Below, piece after piece: positions 16,047 through 25,198 of a stretch of DNA of 53,477 nucleotides. Source of the DNA: Bacteroidaceae bacterium (GTDB lineage: Bacteria > Bacteroidota > Bacteroidia > Bacteroidales > Bacteroidaceae); contig JAFSKR010000026.1 of NCBI GenBank assembly GCA_017448825.1, forward strand, positions 1-53,477. Direction: 5' to 3'. Positions within the stretch are counted from its first letter, which is position 1. Each line of letters opens with the position of its first letter. The notes beneath the pieces are model-generated. The model had not been told where the DNA came from. It was given only the letters and a program-made list of their open reading frames with translations, and did not search any database. The position numbers were made by a program, and so were the translations under genes.

Positions 16047-16625
16047 ATGAAAATAGGCATTTACGGAGGAAGTTTCAACCCCATCCATCGGGGGCATGTG
16101 GAACTGGCGGCATCGATTGTGAGGCAAGGGCTGGTGGATGAGTTGTGGTTGCTGGTTTCGCCGCTGAACCCTTTGAAGCAGGGGGCAGAGAGTGACATTG
16201 CGGAGTATGAGCATCGGCTGAACATGGCGCGGTTGGCGACCGAGGGAGTCGATGGCGTGAAGGTGTCGGACTTCGAGCGGCATCTGCCTGTGCCTTCTTA
16301 TACCATCACCACGTTGGGCGAACTCCGTAAGGCATATCCCGATCATGAGTTTGTGTTGGTGATTGGGGCAGATAATTGGGAACGTTTCCCGAGGTGGTAT
16401 CATGCACAGGAGATTGTGGACACATATAATATATTAGTGTATCGCCGACCTGGGCATGAGATAGATGAATCGGTTTTGCCTCCTTCGGTTCGGGTGGTGG
16501 AGACACCGTTGTATGATATCAGTTCGACAGAGATAAGGGAAGGGGTACAGAGAGGAGAGGACATGAAAGAATGGGTGGATGAGAAAGTGTCAGGGTATAT
16601 CAAGGAACATGAATTATACAGTTGA
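16047..16625 (+). CDS. nadD: nicotinate-nucleotide adenylyltransferase
   Basis: 192 residues. GIYGGSFNPIHRGH (residues 4-17) carries the nucleotidyltransferase HxGH-type motif, with SPLNPLKQ, LVIGADNWERFPRWYHAQEI and the terminal ISSTEIREGV (ISST.IR motif) as in NadD. It adenylates nicotinate mononucleotide in NAD synthesis. The start is supported by the promoter at 16015-16022. The downstream gene begins 25 bases after its stop. Confidence 0.95.
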   Translation: MKIGIYGGSFNPIHRGHVELAASIVRQGLVDELWLLVSPLNPLKQGAESDIAEYEHRLNMARLATEGVDGVKVSDFERHLPVPSYTITTLGELRKAYPDHEFVLVIGADNWERFPRWYHAQEIVDTYNILVYRRPGHEIDESVLPPSVRVVETPLYDISSTEIREGVQRGEDMKEWVDEKVSGYIKEHELYS

Positions 16626-16650
16626 AACTGAAACGCCAAGGAAAACGGTA

Positions 16651-17544
16651 ATGGAACACCAACAAAACAGCAATAATCAGACGCTACAGGCATTGTGCGA
16701 AGCCGTGGAGCAACGGATGGGCTGGAAACCGAACACGCCCAAGGATTTTGATCATCTCATTGGCGACATTTGGCAGAAGACACATGAACGCATCAGTGCC
16801 AGCACCCTCATGCGTATCTGGGGATATATCAAGAGCAACGGAATGCCCCGCATAGATACGCTCAACATCTTGGCTCACTATCTCGACTACGCCGACTATG
16901 CAAGTTTCGTCGCCACCTTACGTCCCGAATCTACCTCCCCCACACAAACTACGCCTGAGCCTGTGACTTCTGTCGTGAACAATCGTAAGAAGTCGATGCA
17001 CGGTTTGTTCGGGATTTGCATAGCCCTGTTTATCGCCTTGTCTCTCATCGCCGCATGGCATTTCTGCCATCAATCGGATGAAGATGTCAAAGGTCGCATG
17101 CTGCGAAAGGGGGAATATTTTGCCACCTATGACGACTATCTCTCCCTCTTTGGCATCAATTCCCCTTACGAACGGCACTACAAGAAGTTGCCTGACTATC
17201 CGGACATTGTATTGTGGGGACCCCAGTACCAACATCCGCAATACCACAACAGCGGTGACAGTGCCGCACTCTTTCCCACCATTTCGGAATACTTCACTGG
17301 AATCTGCCCCGACAGCGACAACTGGGCAATCACCGATTTCAACGAAAAACGATACTATCAGGCAATCGCCAACAACGAGGTGCGGTGTGTGTTCATGCAA
17401 AACCTTGTCGATTCTGGTTTTGTTTTTCTCGGTGTCTATCGCATGTCTCTCAATATGTCAAACACCGATTCCGTCGTTTGGGTTCGTGTGGCTGACTCCT
17501 GCGACCTCTCCAACCTCAAGGTCCTCCTCAACTACAGGAACTAA
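16651..17544 (+). CDS. membrane protein with N-terminal HTH-like domain, unknown function
   Basis: 297 residues from the ATG at 16651 (preceded by AAGGAAAACGGTA); earlier in-frame starts overlap nadD. The N-terminal 75 residues (LQALCEAVEQRMGWKPNTPK, DFDHLIGDIWQKTHERISAS, TLMRIWGYIKSNGMPRIDTL) are a helical domain seen at the start of many Bacteroidales proteins and look like a small HTH (inference). A single transmembrane helix follows (GLFGICIALFIALSLIAAWHF, about 112-132 with its flank), then a C-terminal, probably periplasmic region of some 160 residues with no recognised fold. A membrane-anchored regulator is one possibility; nothing here proves it. A terminator hairpin lies about 60 bases downstream. 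Confidence 0.7.
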   Translation: MEHQQNSNNQTLQALCEAVEQRMGWKPNTPKDFDHLIGDIWQKTHERISASTLMRIWGYIKSNGMPRIDTLNILAHYLDYADYASFVATLRPESTSPTQTTPEPVTSVVNNRKKSMHGLFGICIALFIALSLIAAWHFCHQSDEDVKGRMLRKGEYFATYDDYLSLFGINSPYERHYKKLPDYPDIVLWGPQYQHPQYHNSGDSAALFPTISEYFTGICPDSDNWAITDFNEKRYYQAIANNEVRCVFMQNLVDSGFVFLGVYRMSLNMSNTDSVVWVRVADSCDLSNLKVLLNYRN

Positions 17545-17602
17545 CCCTCTTTTTGGGGGATGTTTCTCTTCTTTCTCCCTTTCCTTCAAGTGCTGTTTCA
17601 CG

Positions 17603-17645
17603 GCCATTTCAAATTTGAAATAGTATTTGAAATGGTCTTTTTTAT
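17603..17645 (+). terminator. intrinsic terminator
   Basis: CCATTTCAAAT pairs with ATTTGAAATGG around a short loop (17604-17634), followed by a T-rich tract. It ends the nadD/16651 transcript. Confidence 0.8.
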
Positions 17646-17666
17646 GCCATCTTTTTTGCGATAGCG

Positions 17667-17779
17667 TATCTTTGCAAAGTGAGGCCAGCCCCGAATGCCG
17701 TATGGGCTGGTTAAGTACGCACTGGTTTTAACCTCGCCGACAGGCTGGAACAACAAAACAACTAAAACAATAAAACAAA
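17667..17779 (+). promoter_or_regulatory. promoter and structured leader of the lipoprotein gene
   Basis: TATCTTTG (17667-17674) is followed by about 100 bases before the ATG at 17780, an unusually long leader for this window. CCAGCCC (17685-17691) can pair with GGGCTGG (17704-17710), or its CCAGCC with GGCTGG (17743-17748). GGTTAA (17709-17714) can pair with TTAACC (17727-17732). The two pairings of CCAGCC exclude each other. Confidence 0.5.
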
Positions 17780-19204
17780 ATGAAAGCAGAGAGAAGTAAA
17801 CAGAAAAAAGCATGGATAGGCATGATGCTCATGCTTTGTGTCACGATGCTATGTAGCAGTTGTGACTCCAACAAGGGAAAGGTGAAGGAACTGACAGTGC
17901 AGTTCGTGGCAGCCGTGAACAACGCTGACAAGGCGTCCATCTATGACCTTTACCCCACAGCCAAGTCATACGGCAATCTACAGATGGTGACCAACATCAC
18001 AGAGGGAGACGTGACCGTAGAGCGTGACGACTCCACCTTGTTTTACACTGCATCCATTGACAACCAGCGCCAGCAGAAACTGGTGTTCTCGGTTGACACA
18101 CTTGGAAATATTACCCTTGTGGACAGTTATGGTATCCTGCTGTTGGACTCCTTGTCGAGTGAACTTGCCTTGAAGTGCGGCGTGCCCATCAAACGCATAT
18201 CCGACGTGGAGCAATCGAAGTTGATGGACGAGGAAAGTCTCTTCCTTTCATGGCTAAAGGAAAAGCACACCGAGGTATACGGTTCACTCCATGCTTCTTA
18301 TCTCTCATGGTCATGGGGCAGAAATTCTCAGGGATTCTATTGCTATGTTCACATACCTGTCACGAACTCGGGCAACCAGTTGGTGCATGGCAGTGAGTAT
18401 ACGCTCGAGGTCAAGTGCTACTCAAGCAATAATCCATACGGAGTGAGCATATCCAAAAGTTTTGACGGTGAAGATATTGCGCCGGGAGCAACCCGTACGT
18501 TCGAGTTTCAGGATGTAGGTTTGTATAACTGGGCCAAAGATAAAGTTCTTGCTGGATCCACTTCGGTGAAATACCGCAATAATTCGTTTGTAAGCCGACT
18601 TTTGCAGTATGCCACCTTTACTGGCTCAGAATATGAGGACTATGGTAAAGAGAAAGATAGTTACTATGTGATGAAAAAGGGAGAAGGTGGCATTGCCCGA
18701 AACGAGAAACAAGGACACGTCAACTGCTATGCTGAACCCTCGAAAGAAAGTCAAGTGACTGGCACAGCTTATCATCGCCAGAGCATCCGCATTGTTATCT
18801 CTCAGGAACAAGAGGGATGGAGCAAGGCATATCAATATGACGAAGACAGCAATGCCTACATCCTGCTGGGCTACATCAGCGACAAAGAATGGGTGAAAGA
18901 TGACGAATTTGCCACGCTGAAACCGCTCTACATCTCAGATATGATACTGGTCTCGGAAAACGACAGCGACATTCCTGTCTATGCCAAAGCCGACAAATCG
19001 GGCAAAGTGCTGAAACAGATGAAGCCCAAGACAAAGGTGCTTTCCGCATACGAGAACGACTGTTGGGATGTGGGCTTCATGGCCCTTTACGAGGCTGATG
19101 GGCAAGGCGGCTACAAAATCATTGGCTATGTGCCTATAGAGAATATTATGGAAGAGATGTCCTATGATGAAGACAGTGACGACCCGCTGGGGATTGGCGA
19201 ATAG
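17780..19204 (+). CDS. lipoprotein of unknown function with SH3-like domains
   Basis: 474 residues. The signal sequence ends in the lipobox LCSSC (Cys28), so it is a lipoprotein; the following SDSNKG-like residues do not form an obvious surface-export signal. A DUF4878-like start (KELTVQFVAAVNNADKASIY DLYP) is suggestive. From about residue 295 two bacterial-SH3-like segments appear: GIARNEKQGHVNCYAEPSKE with VTGTAYHRQS, and ILVSENDSDIPVYAKADKSG with VLKQMKPKTK. The acidic tail (EEMSYDEDSDDPLGIGE) is unusual. It sits upstream of another secreted protein gene, spaced 57 bases, possibly one transcript. Function unknown; envelope location is well supported. Confidence 0.75.
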   Translation: MKAERSKQKKAWIGMMLMLCVTMLCSSCDSNKGKVKELTVQFVAAVNNADKASIYDLYPTAKSYGNLQMVTNITEGDVTVERDDSTLFYTASIDNQRQQKLVFSVDTLGNITLVDSYGILLLDSLSSELALKCGVPIKRISDVEQSKLMDEESLFLSWLKEKHTEVYGSLHASYLSWSWGRNSQGFYCYVHIPVTNSGNQLVHGSEYTLEVKCYSSNNPYGVSISKSFDGEDIAPGATRTFEFQDVGLYNWAKDKVLAGSTSVKYRNNSFVSRLLQYATFTGSEYEDYGKEKDSYYVMKKGEGGIARNEKQGHVNCYAEPSKESQVTGTAYHRQSIRIVISQEQEGWSKAYQYDEDSNAYILLGYISDKEWVKDDEFATLKPLYISDMILVSENDSDIPVYAKADKSGKVLKQMKPKTKVLSAYENDCWDVGFMALYEADGQGGYKIIGYVPIENIMEEMSYDEDSDDPLGIGE

Positions 19205-19261
19205 TAAGTGTGTCGAAACAAGCAACAGTCAACAAATCATAACCAATAAAAGCAAATCAAC

Positions 19262-21202
19262 ATGATGAATCTTAAACATTTCGCCTTGCTCAGCCTGCTG
19301 TCCTTTCTGGGCTTGGGCTCGGCATCGGCACTGGGTAACGCCGCCCGAATGAGCGACATGGCAGTTTGTAGCCTTTCTTCCAGAGACAAAAAACAAAAAA
19401 ACAAGGGAAAGGAGAATGCCAAGCCCAAGCCTGTGAAAATGGGTGAATACATAGAATATAGCGGCAATGTCAATGAAGAGGGGCAGCCCGAAGGCAAAGG
19501 CACCCTCGAAGTGACCATAACGAAGAACGGTCTTCCTATCGGCAAAGATGTGATAACCGGCACTTTCACGCCCGGCAGCACTATCGTCCCTGATGCTGAG
19601 ATTACATTTGCCTCTGGTTGGAAGTTCAAAGGGGGCATGTCCTATCGAATCCGCGAAAGTTACGACTTGATTGCATACAATCTTCAAGCAGGCTATCTGC
19701 TTGCATTTGACCCTAATACCAATCGGGCTGATATGGTCATGAAACTGCTGCCCGTGGGGGTGAAGAACGACACTAATGTATATCTCCAACGTTCGCTGCC
19801 TTCTAACGAGTCCACCATTTCCGTGCCTATGTTCCATATTTTTTCCCCAGCGAACTATTACGACTGGCTGAACACCATCGCTTCGACAACAGCGGTGAAC
19901 CAAGTCCCCGTAGCAAACGATGCGGACGCCAATCAGCAGAAAATAGACGACCTGAAGAAGAAGCGGAATGAATATGAATACTTTTTAAATAATCGCGTTT
20001 CGGGCATGGACCCTGCTTTCTTCCAACAGCAGATAGCCATTATCGACAAGCAGATTGCAGAACTTGAAGAAAAGAACAGCACTGCTGGGAATGCGACAAA
20101 CACAGAGGGTGGCGAAAACAGCGAAACTCTTCCATTTCCCAAGGAAATGACCAGTTCCCTTTTCAGCCGTCAGGCGAATTCCGCTCCAGCCCAATTCATC
20201 TATCCGCTCAGGATGGATGACTTTAAGTCCTGTGGATCTTTTTACTTTGTGTTGAGTGCAACCATCAAAAGTATTGACGAGTCGAAATGGGGAACGGGTG
20301 ACTGGGGGCAAGATTCCCCGACAGGAGCCTTCAAGTCCATCGGCATCAATCTGGACGACATCCACGAGTTCTGGGCTCTGGATTACTACGGATTCACCCT
20401 CCATTTTGAGGATGGAACGGAATTGGGGAATTGTGACTATCAGGAAGCCCAAGATGAATATGCCATCTCCGTCAAGATACCAGGCCGGGATAACGATGAG
20501 TTTATCTACACCCCCACCCGAGGTTCAGACATGTTCGATACGGGGTGCATCTTGAGCATGAAAGTGAAACGGGATGGCATCGACTTTGAAATGAAGGGCA
20601 AGGCCAGAACTTCTGGACACGATTGTCAGGTCAACTACAAGAATGCCAATGGAGACCGATACGAAGGTACAGGATTCCTTCTCAAGGATTCGTCCTATGA
20701 CTACCTGCATTGGGTGTTTCAGACCTACTACATGCCGAATCCAATCAATACAAAGGCATTGGAATCCTCCTTTTGGCCGGTAACTGGAACGTGGAAACGT
20801 GCCAATGGAAAGGCTGAGGAGTGGTATGAAAGCACAAACAGGACTGCCAAGCAAGAGGAAAAGAAAGCCAACGAGCAGGGACTTGTCAAAGCCCTGCCAC
20901 CATTCTACCAGAAGTATGGCAAGGCGAATGTTGACCAGTTCGTCTATGGCGATCCCACGACTGGTATGTCCATAGCCATGATTCGGGATTTGGTATATAC
21001 CAAGAACCAGTACATTCGGAAAAAAATTCCCTACACCATCCTTTCAAAGCGAGCCCCCAGCGTATCTGAGGCTATCAAATATGGTTCTGGAATAGAGGTC
21101 TATCGCCTCGGTTCCACCTCTGGAATATATAATGATGTGTACTATGCTTTCGTCCTCTATGTCCGCAATGGAAAAGTTGTTGCAGGTCATGTGAACTGGT
21201 AG
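19262..21202 (+). CDS. secreted protein of unknown function with a MORN-like segment
   Basis: 646 residues (ATG at 19262 or 19265). Signal peptide at about 1-24 (LKHFALLSLLSFLGLGSASA). A lysine-rich stretch (RDKKQKNKGKENAKPKPVK) is followed by EYIEYSGNVNEEGQPEGKGT, which resembles a MORN repeat. A coiled-coil or helical region runs at about 220-265 (QQKIDDLKKKRNEYEYFLNN and DKQIAELEEKN). The C-terminal half has YKNANGDRYEGTGFLLKD, another MORN-like motif. No catalytic signature was seen. It follows the lipoprotein gene, and both look like envelope components. A strong terminator lies 13 bases after the stop. Confidence 0.7.
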   Translation: MMNLKHFALLSLLSFLGLGSASALGNAARMSDMAVCSLSSRDKKQKNKGKENAKPKPVKMGEYIEYSGNVNEEGQPEGKGTLEVTITKNGLPIGKDVITGTFTPGSTIVPDAEITFASGWKFKGGMSYRIRESYDLIAYNLQAGYLLAFDPNTNRADMVMKLLPVGVKNDTNVYLQRSLPSNESTISVPMFHIFSPANYYDWLNTIASTTAVNQVPVANDADANQQKIDDLKKKRNEYEYFLNNRVSGMDPAFFQQQIAIIDKQIAELEEKNSTAGNATNTEGGENSETLPFPKEMTSSLFSRQANSAPAQFIYPLRMDDFKSCGSFYFVLSATIKSIDESKWGTGDWGQDSPTGAFKSIGINLDDIHEFWALDYYGFTLHFEDGTELGNCDYQEAQDEYAISVKIPGRDNDEFIYTPTRGSDMFDTGCILSMKVKRDGIDFEMKGKARTSGHDCQVNYKNANGDRYEGTGFLLKDSSYDYLHWVFQTYYMPNPINTKALESSFWPVTGTWKRANGKAEEWYESTNRTAKQEEKKANEQGLVKALPPFYQKYGKANVDQFVYGDPTTGMSIAMIRDLVYTKNQYIRKKIPYTILSKRAPSVSEAIKYGSGIEVYRLGSTSGIYNDVYYAFVLYVRNGKVVAGHVNW

Positions 21203-21214
21203 GTGTTGGAAACT

Positions 21215-21265
21215 GACAAAACAAAAAGCCTACCCGCAGTCGGTGGGCTTTTTGTTTTGTCTTGT
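21215..21265. terminator. strong bidirectional terminator
   Basis: GACAAAACAAAAAGCC (21215-21230) pairs perfectly with GGCTTTTTGTTTTGTC (21246-21261). It lies between two convergent genes and gives T tracts on both strands. Confidence 0.9.
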
Positions 21266-21286
21266 CTAAATAACAATAGATTCGTG

Positions 21287-23374
21287 TCAGAACTTCCAAC
21301 GCACTTGCACCTGCAAGTCCTCCCGATGGTCGGCGTTTATCATCTCTAATCCTGTGCCGATGCTCTCTCGGTCGAAGTATTTCGTCATGCCGAGTTTGGC
21401 ATTGATGAAGAGGGATTGCTTGATGATGGGGATGGAGGCGAGGAGGGTGGTGCGGATGCCTTGATAATAGTATGATGTGGAAGCATAGGAGTAGAGGAGG
21501 GAAGGCTCGTAGTTGTAGATGCGGCTGTCATAACTGTCGGTGTTGAAGTAGATGATGCCAAGGTCGATACGGAGTTTCGTTTGAGGGTTTTGCCAACGGA
21601 GGTTCTCTCCGATGGCAAAACCTTTTTCGTTGGGATTGGCGCCGAAACTGATGAGAGAACCCGATGCGGAAGTGCGGAGGCTGAAAGAGGGGGATAGGGT
21701 ATAGTTCAGTTGCAGTTTCAGGCTTTGGTTGGTGTTGTACTTCAATGTTCTGAAGGTCCGTTCTGCTGCATCGTAGGAGAAGTCCTTTTGTTTCGATTTG
21801 ATGCGGTAGCGGGCAAGCAAACTCCAACGGCTATTGGGGGAATAAGTGGCTTGCAGCATGCCTTCGTAGCCGTAGGAACTTTCTGACGTTTGGTACTTCA
21901 GCCAAGGGAAGTACATAGCATCCACGTAGGCTTCCACCATCATGTTTCGGAGTGATTGGGTCGTCCAACTGAGGAACACGCCCTCTTCATTCTGCACCGC
22001 AGAGTTCTCGCCAAAAGCCTTTCCGTTGAGGCTCACAAACTTGGCACCGTAGTACCGCCCCACGAGGGTCAGCACATTGTCGCCATTCACTCGCCAACGC
22101 AGGGAGTTGAGGGTGGCAGTGCCGTTCTGATGCTCGTTGTTGCTCATGGCTGTTTCGCCGCTGAACGTGAGGGATTGGTGGCGATAGGCGTAGGCAATGC
22201 TGCCGACAAAGAAATCTTGTCCGTGCGCATTGTAGAGGCGGTAAGTGCTGGAGGGAGTGTCATGCTTCGGAGCCAAAGGCACGGACAGGTGTGTGGCAAT
22301 GGCTGTCGTCGAGAGTTGCAAGCCGTGGCTCGCCCAATGGAGGTTGCCACCAAAGTTGCTGGTGCCGAGATTGCCTTTTTTGCTATGTTCCAATTGAGTG
22401 CGGTGCAAGCCGTCGGTTTTGAGAGAAGACATGCCTGTGGAATCGCTGTTGTAGGTTCCATCATTTTTCCGATAAGAACCGAAGGCAGAAACCTCCACTT
22501 GTCCGAATCGGAGCGTGGCTGCCCCTCCTGTGAAATAGCCGTATTCGCTGGTCGATGAATGCTTCCTGATACCCACGTCCATCCTGTCCATCGAACTGAA
22601 CATCATCATCTTGCCAAACTTTGCCGAAGTGTTCACCGCCAATCCCTTTCCGAAACTCAACCGATAGTTGCCCACAATGGCGTTCTTCACCACGCCCATG
22701 TCTTTCACTTGCACATATCCCGACACATAATCCACCCCTTTCTCTCCAGCATCCTTCTCCATGTTCAACCCTGCCAACAAATGGTTCATGCTCGAAAACG
22801 CATACCGAAACGCATGATGAAACCTGTCGCCCCGATACACCTTGTTTGGCGATTTCTCCAACACTTCCGCTGCCACATCCTCATATCCAGCCTTCTTGTA
22901 AAACGGCACATCTGTCCTCCAAACCACCTCATTCTTCCCATACTTTAGCAACTTTCCCATGTTCCGTATGTCGTCATGCCATGACGACCCCTCCTTCACC
23001 TCCACAAACAGCCGCAATAGTTCCCTTCCTCTCTTTCCCAACTCCTTCACAAACATCAACTCTCCCAACGACTGCACAGGTCTATTTTTCTCCACATACC
23101 TCACAATCCCCTCAATCTGCTCCTCATTCAAAAACGGCAGCACCTCCAAGTCCTCTTTCCTCACCTCATTGATGTCCAACGGATTTCCATGCAACTCATA
23201 CAACTGCTCCATCAATTCCTCATCCACCCCGTATCCCTCATCGTTCTCGTCCATCATCGCCTCCACAAAGTCCTCCCATGACATCCTCTCCACTTCCTGC
23301 TCCGTTTGGGCGAAAGAGAGGGGAATGTGAAGACACGTATATAGTAATATAATGAACAAACGTTGTTTCATCAT
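21287..23374 (-). CDS. helix-hairpin-helix domain protein with probable outer-membrane barrel
   Basis: 695 residues from the ATG at 23374 (or 23371); the longer frame to 23503 crosses the promoter. Signal peptide at about 1-22 (KQRLFIILLYTCLHIPLSFA). Near the N-terminus are HHH motifs like those of ComEA: GNPLDINEVRKEDLEVLPFL with IEGIVRYVE, and PVQSLGELMFVKELGKRGRE. The rest is about 540 residues of short alternating strands ending in LQVQVRWKF, the terminal aromatic typical of outer-membrane barrels. This arrangement recurs in Bacteroidales. Exact function is unknown; the HHH part suggests contact with DNA or with a peptide partner outside the cell, which is inference. Confidence 0.75.
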   Translation of the reverse strand: MMKQRLFIILLYTCLHIPLSFAQTEQEVERMSWEDFVEAMMDENDEGYGVDEELMEQLYELHGNPLDINEVRKEDLEVLPFLNEEQIEGIVRYVEKNRPVQSLGELMFVKELGKRGRELLRLFVEVKEGSSWHDDIRNMGKLLKYGKNEVVWRTDVPFYKKAGYEDVAAEVLEKSPNKVYRGDRFHHAFRYAFSSMNHLLAGLNMEKDAGEKGVDYVSGYVQVKDMGVVKNAIVGNYRLSFGKGLAVNTSAKFGKMMMFSSMDRMDVGIRKHSSTSEYGYFTGGAATLRFGQVEVSAFGSYRKNDGTYNSDSTGMSSLKTDGLHRTQLEHSKKGNLGTSNFGGNLHWASHGLQLSTTAIATHLSVPLAPKHDTPSSTYRLYNAHGQDFFVGSIAYAYRHQSLTFSGETAMSNNEHQNGTATLNSLRWRVNGDNVLTLVGRYYGAKFVSLNGKAFGENSAVQNEEGVFLSWTTQSLRNMMVEAYVDAMYFPWLKYQTSESSYGYEGMLQATYSPNSRWSLLARYRIKSKQKDFSYDAAERTFRTLKYNTNQSLKLQLNYTLSPSFSLRTSASGSLISFGANPNEKGFAIGENLRWQNPQTKLRIDLGIIYFNTDSYDSRIYNYEPSLLYSYASTSYYYQGIRTTLLASIPIIKQSLFINAKLGMTKYFDRESIGTGLEMINADHREDLQVQVRWKF

Positions 23375-23390
23375 TGAGGATATTTGAGAA

Positions 23391-23540
23391 CAAAGGTAGA
23401 AACTTTTTGCCATATATACAAACTTTGTAATGCGATTGCTAACAATTTTCACAACTTTGGCTTTGCCGAAGTTACTATTACTCGGACGAGCAAAGAAAAA
23501 CAATTATTCTTTGCTCTTCTCTCGTTTTTCCGTAACTTTG
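23391..23540. promoter_or_regulatory. divergent promoters: HHH protein and metal permease
   Basis: Minus strand TACCTTTG (23398-23391) with TTTG (23422-23419), spacing 20. Plus strand TAACTTTG (23533-23540) with TTTG (23510-23513), spacing 19. Both fit the full consensus. Confidence 0.8.
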
Positions 23541-23578
23541 CACCCGAAAAGGAAACATCGTGAATTGTCAAACTTTTA

Positions 23579-25000
23579 ATGGTAAATGATATGATGACTG
23601 ATGTATGGGATATTGTGCTGGCAGTGGTGGGCATCGTGAACGAGATGTCCCCCTATCTGCTGTTGGGATTCTTGTTGGCAGGCGTGATGCACGCCTTCAT
23701 CCCTGACGGATGGTACACTAAATATCTGAGTGGAAACACGGTGCGGTCGGTGGTGAACGCCGCCATCTTTGGTGTGCCGCTGCCACTGTGCTCATGTGGT
23801 GTGATACCCACCGCCATGTCGTTGCGACGTGAAGGAGCCAGCAAGGGAGCGGTCGTGTCGTTTCTCATAGCCACGCCACAGACGGGTGTCGATAGCATCT
23901 TTGCCACCTATTCGCTCATGGGGCTTCCGTTTGCGGTGGTGCGTCCCATCGCGGCACTATTTACTGCCGTTATTGGCGGCACGTTTGTGAATATGGGAGA
24001 GAACCTCTCTCCAGTCTCTCAGGAGCAGACCCTCCCCTCACCCTCCCTACAGGGAGGGAGTAGTATCTCTGCAGATGAGAAAACAGACGAGCAAGGTAAC
24101 CACTCCCTCCCTGTAGGGGAGGTGAGGGGTGTTTTTGGCTCTTTATGGCCGAGGGTCCTTTCCGCTCTCCGTTTTGGTTTTGTCGAGATGATGGAAGATA
24201 TCGGTAAGTGGCTTGTGGTGGGTTTGGTGGTGGCAGGTCTTATCACCGTGCTGGTGCCCGACTCGTTCTTTGCCATCTTTAAGGATAACACACTCCTGAG
24301 TATGTTGCTGGTGCTGTGCATCAGTGTTCCTATGTACATCTGCGCCACGGGCAGCATCCCCATCGCGGTGGCACTCATGATGAAAGGGCTCACTCCAGGT
24401 GCGGCGCTTGTCATGCTGATGGCGGGACCTGCTTGCAACGTCGCTTCCATTTTGGTGGTCAACAAGGTGTTGGGCAAGAATACGCTGATTCTCTATCTCG
24501 CCGCCATCATCGGAGGCTCCATCCTGTTTGGAGTAGGCATCGACTATCTCTTGCCTCGTGAGTGGTTCACGGAGCACCTGAGCAACACCCATGCTTGTTG
24601 TCACGACGTGGCAAGTTGGTTCGAGTGGCTTTGTACAGGCATCCTTGTCTTGCTTCTCCTCAATGTCTTGCGCATGAAACTGATGCATCAGTCAGCCTGC
24701 AGTTGTGGGCATGAACATGGTGGTCACAGCCATTGCCATTGCCACGATGAGGCTTGCAGTTGCGAAGCAGAAAAGGAAGTCGATGCCCATATAGCCTATC
24801 AACCCCATACTTACATCATAAAGGGCATGAATTGCAACCATTGTAAGAACAACGCGGAAAAAGTTATCCGCACCGTCCCAGGGGTGGAGTCCGTTTCCGT
24901 TGACTTGCAAAGCGGCATCGCCACCGTGACAGGTGACAACATCGATGACGCAGCCGTTCGTGAAGCCGTCGAAAGCATCGGCTTTACCCTCCAGCCCTAA
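23579..25000 (+). CDS. SO_0444-type Cu/Zn efflux permease fused to an HMA domain
   Basis: 473 residues. The permease part (ArsP_1/DUF318-like) has two matching halves: PYLLLGFLLAGVMHAFIPDG with VPLPLCSCGVIPTAMSLRREG, and VVGLVVAGLITVLVPDSFF with ISVPMYICATGSIPIAVALM, the Cys-containing pore motifs of the family. A metal-binding linker rich in Cys and His follows (378-402, CSCGHEHGGHSHCHCHDEAC), then a C-terminal HMA domain with GMNCNHC (Cys419, Cys422). Likely exports copper, zinc or a similar ion from the inner membrane, with the linker and HMA as sensors or donors. Residues about 150-184 are encoded by a CT/AG-rich mobile repeat inserted in frame between the halves. The start at 23579 is the first ATG; 23591 is possible. 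Confidence 0.85.
   Translation: MVNDMMTDVWDIVLAVVGIVNEMSPYLLLGFLLAGVMHAFIPDGWYTKYLSGNTVRSVVNAAIFGVPLPLCSCGVIPTAMSLRREGASKGAVVSFLIATPQTGVDSIFATYSLMGLPFAVVRPIAALFTAVIGGTFVNMGENLSPVSQEQTLPSPSLQGGSSISADEKTDEQGNHSLPVGEVRGVFGSLWPRVLSALRFGFVEMMEDIGKWLVVGLVVAGLITVLVPDSFFAIFKDNTLLSMLLVLCISVPMYICATGSIPIAVALMMKGLTPGAALVMLMAGPACNVASILVVNKVLGKNTLILYLAAIIGGSILFGVGIDYLLPREWFTEHLSNTHACCHDVASWFEWLCTGILVLLLLNVLRMKLMHQSACSCGHEHGGHSHCHCHDEACSCEAEKEVDAHIAYQPHTYIIKGMNCNHCKNNAEKVIRTVPGVESVSVDLQSGIATVTGDNIDDAAVREAVESIGFTLQP
24028..24130. repeat. CT/AG-rich inverted-end element, copy 1 (in frame inside the permease gene)
   Basis: The left end (GACCCTCCCCTCACCCTCCC, then TACAGGGAGGGAGTAG) and the right end (GGTAACCACTCCCTCCCTGT, then AGGGGAGGTGAGGGG) are imperfect inverted copies of about 35 bases around a 30-base core. 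About 103 bases. Its frame reads TLPSPSLQGG at the left and HSLPVGEVRG at the right. Related copies lie at 37708 and 39009. Confidence 0.85.
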
Positions 25001-25062
25001 AGCAAATCCTTACGAATCGAAAAAAACTGGTTCGATTTGATGAAGTATTCAGATAATTTCTT

Positions 25063-25070
25063 TACATTTG
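25063..25070 (+). promoter_or_regulatory. -7 element upstream of the methyltransferase island
   Basis: TACATTTG, with TTTG (25036-25039) 23 bases upstream, slightly long for the consensus. A transcript from here would have about 340 untranslated bases before the first methyltransferase gene and would contain the structured element at 25199-25381. Confidence 0.5.
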
Positions 25071-25198
25071 CAAAAGAAACGCGGCACTCACCATCTTGAA
25101 AGTGGAGGAGAAGCCGTTCTGTAAAACCTCAAAACCAAAAAGACAAAGAAAAGAAGAATTTAGACAACATCATAGATTAACAAAGCATTAGCTATCTC

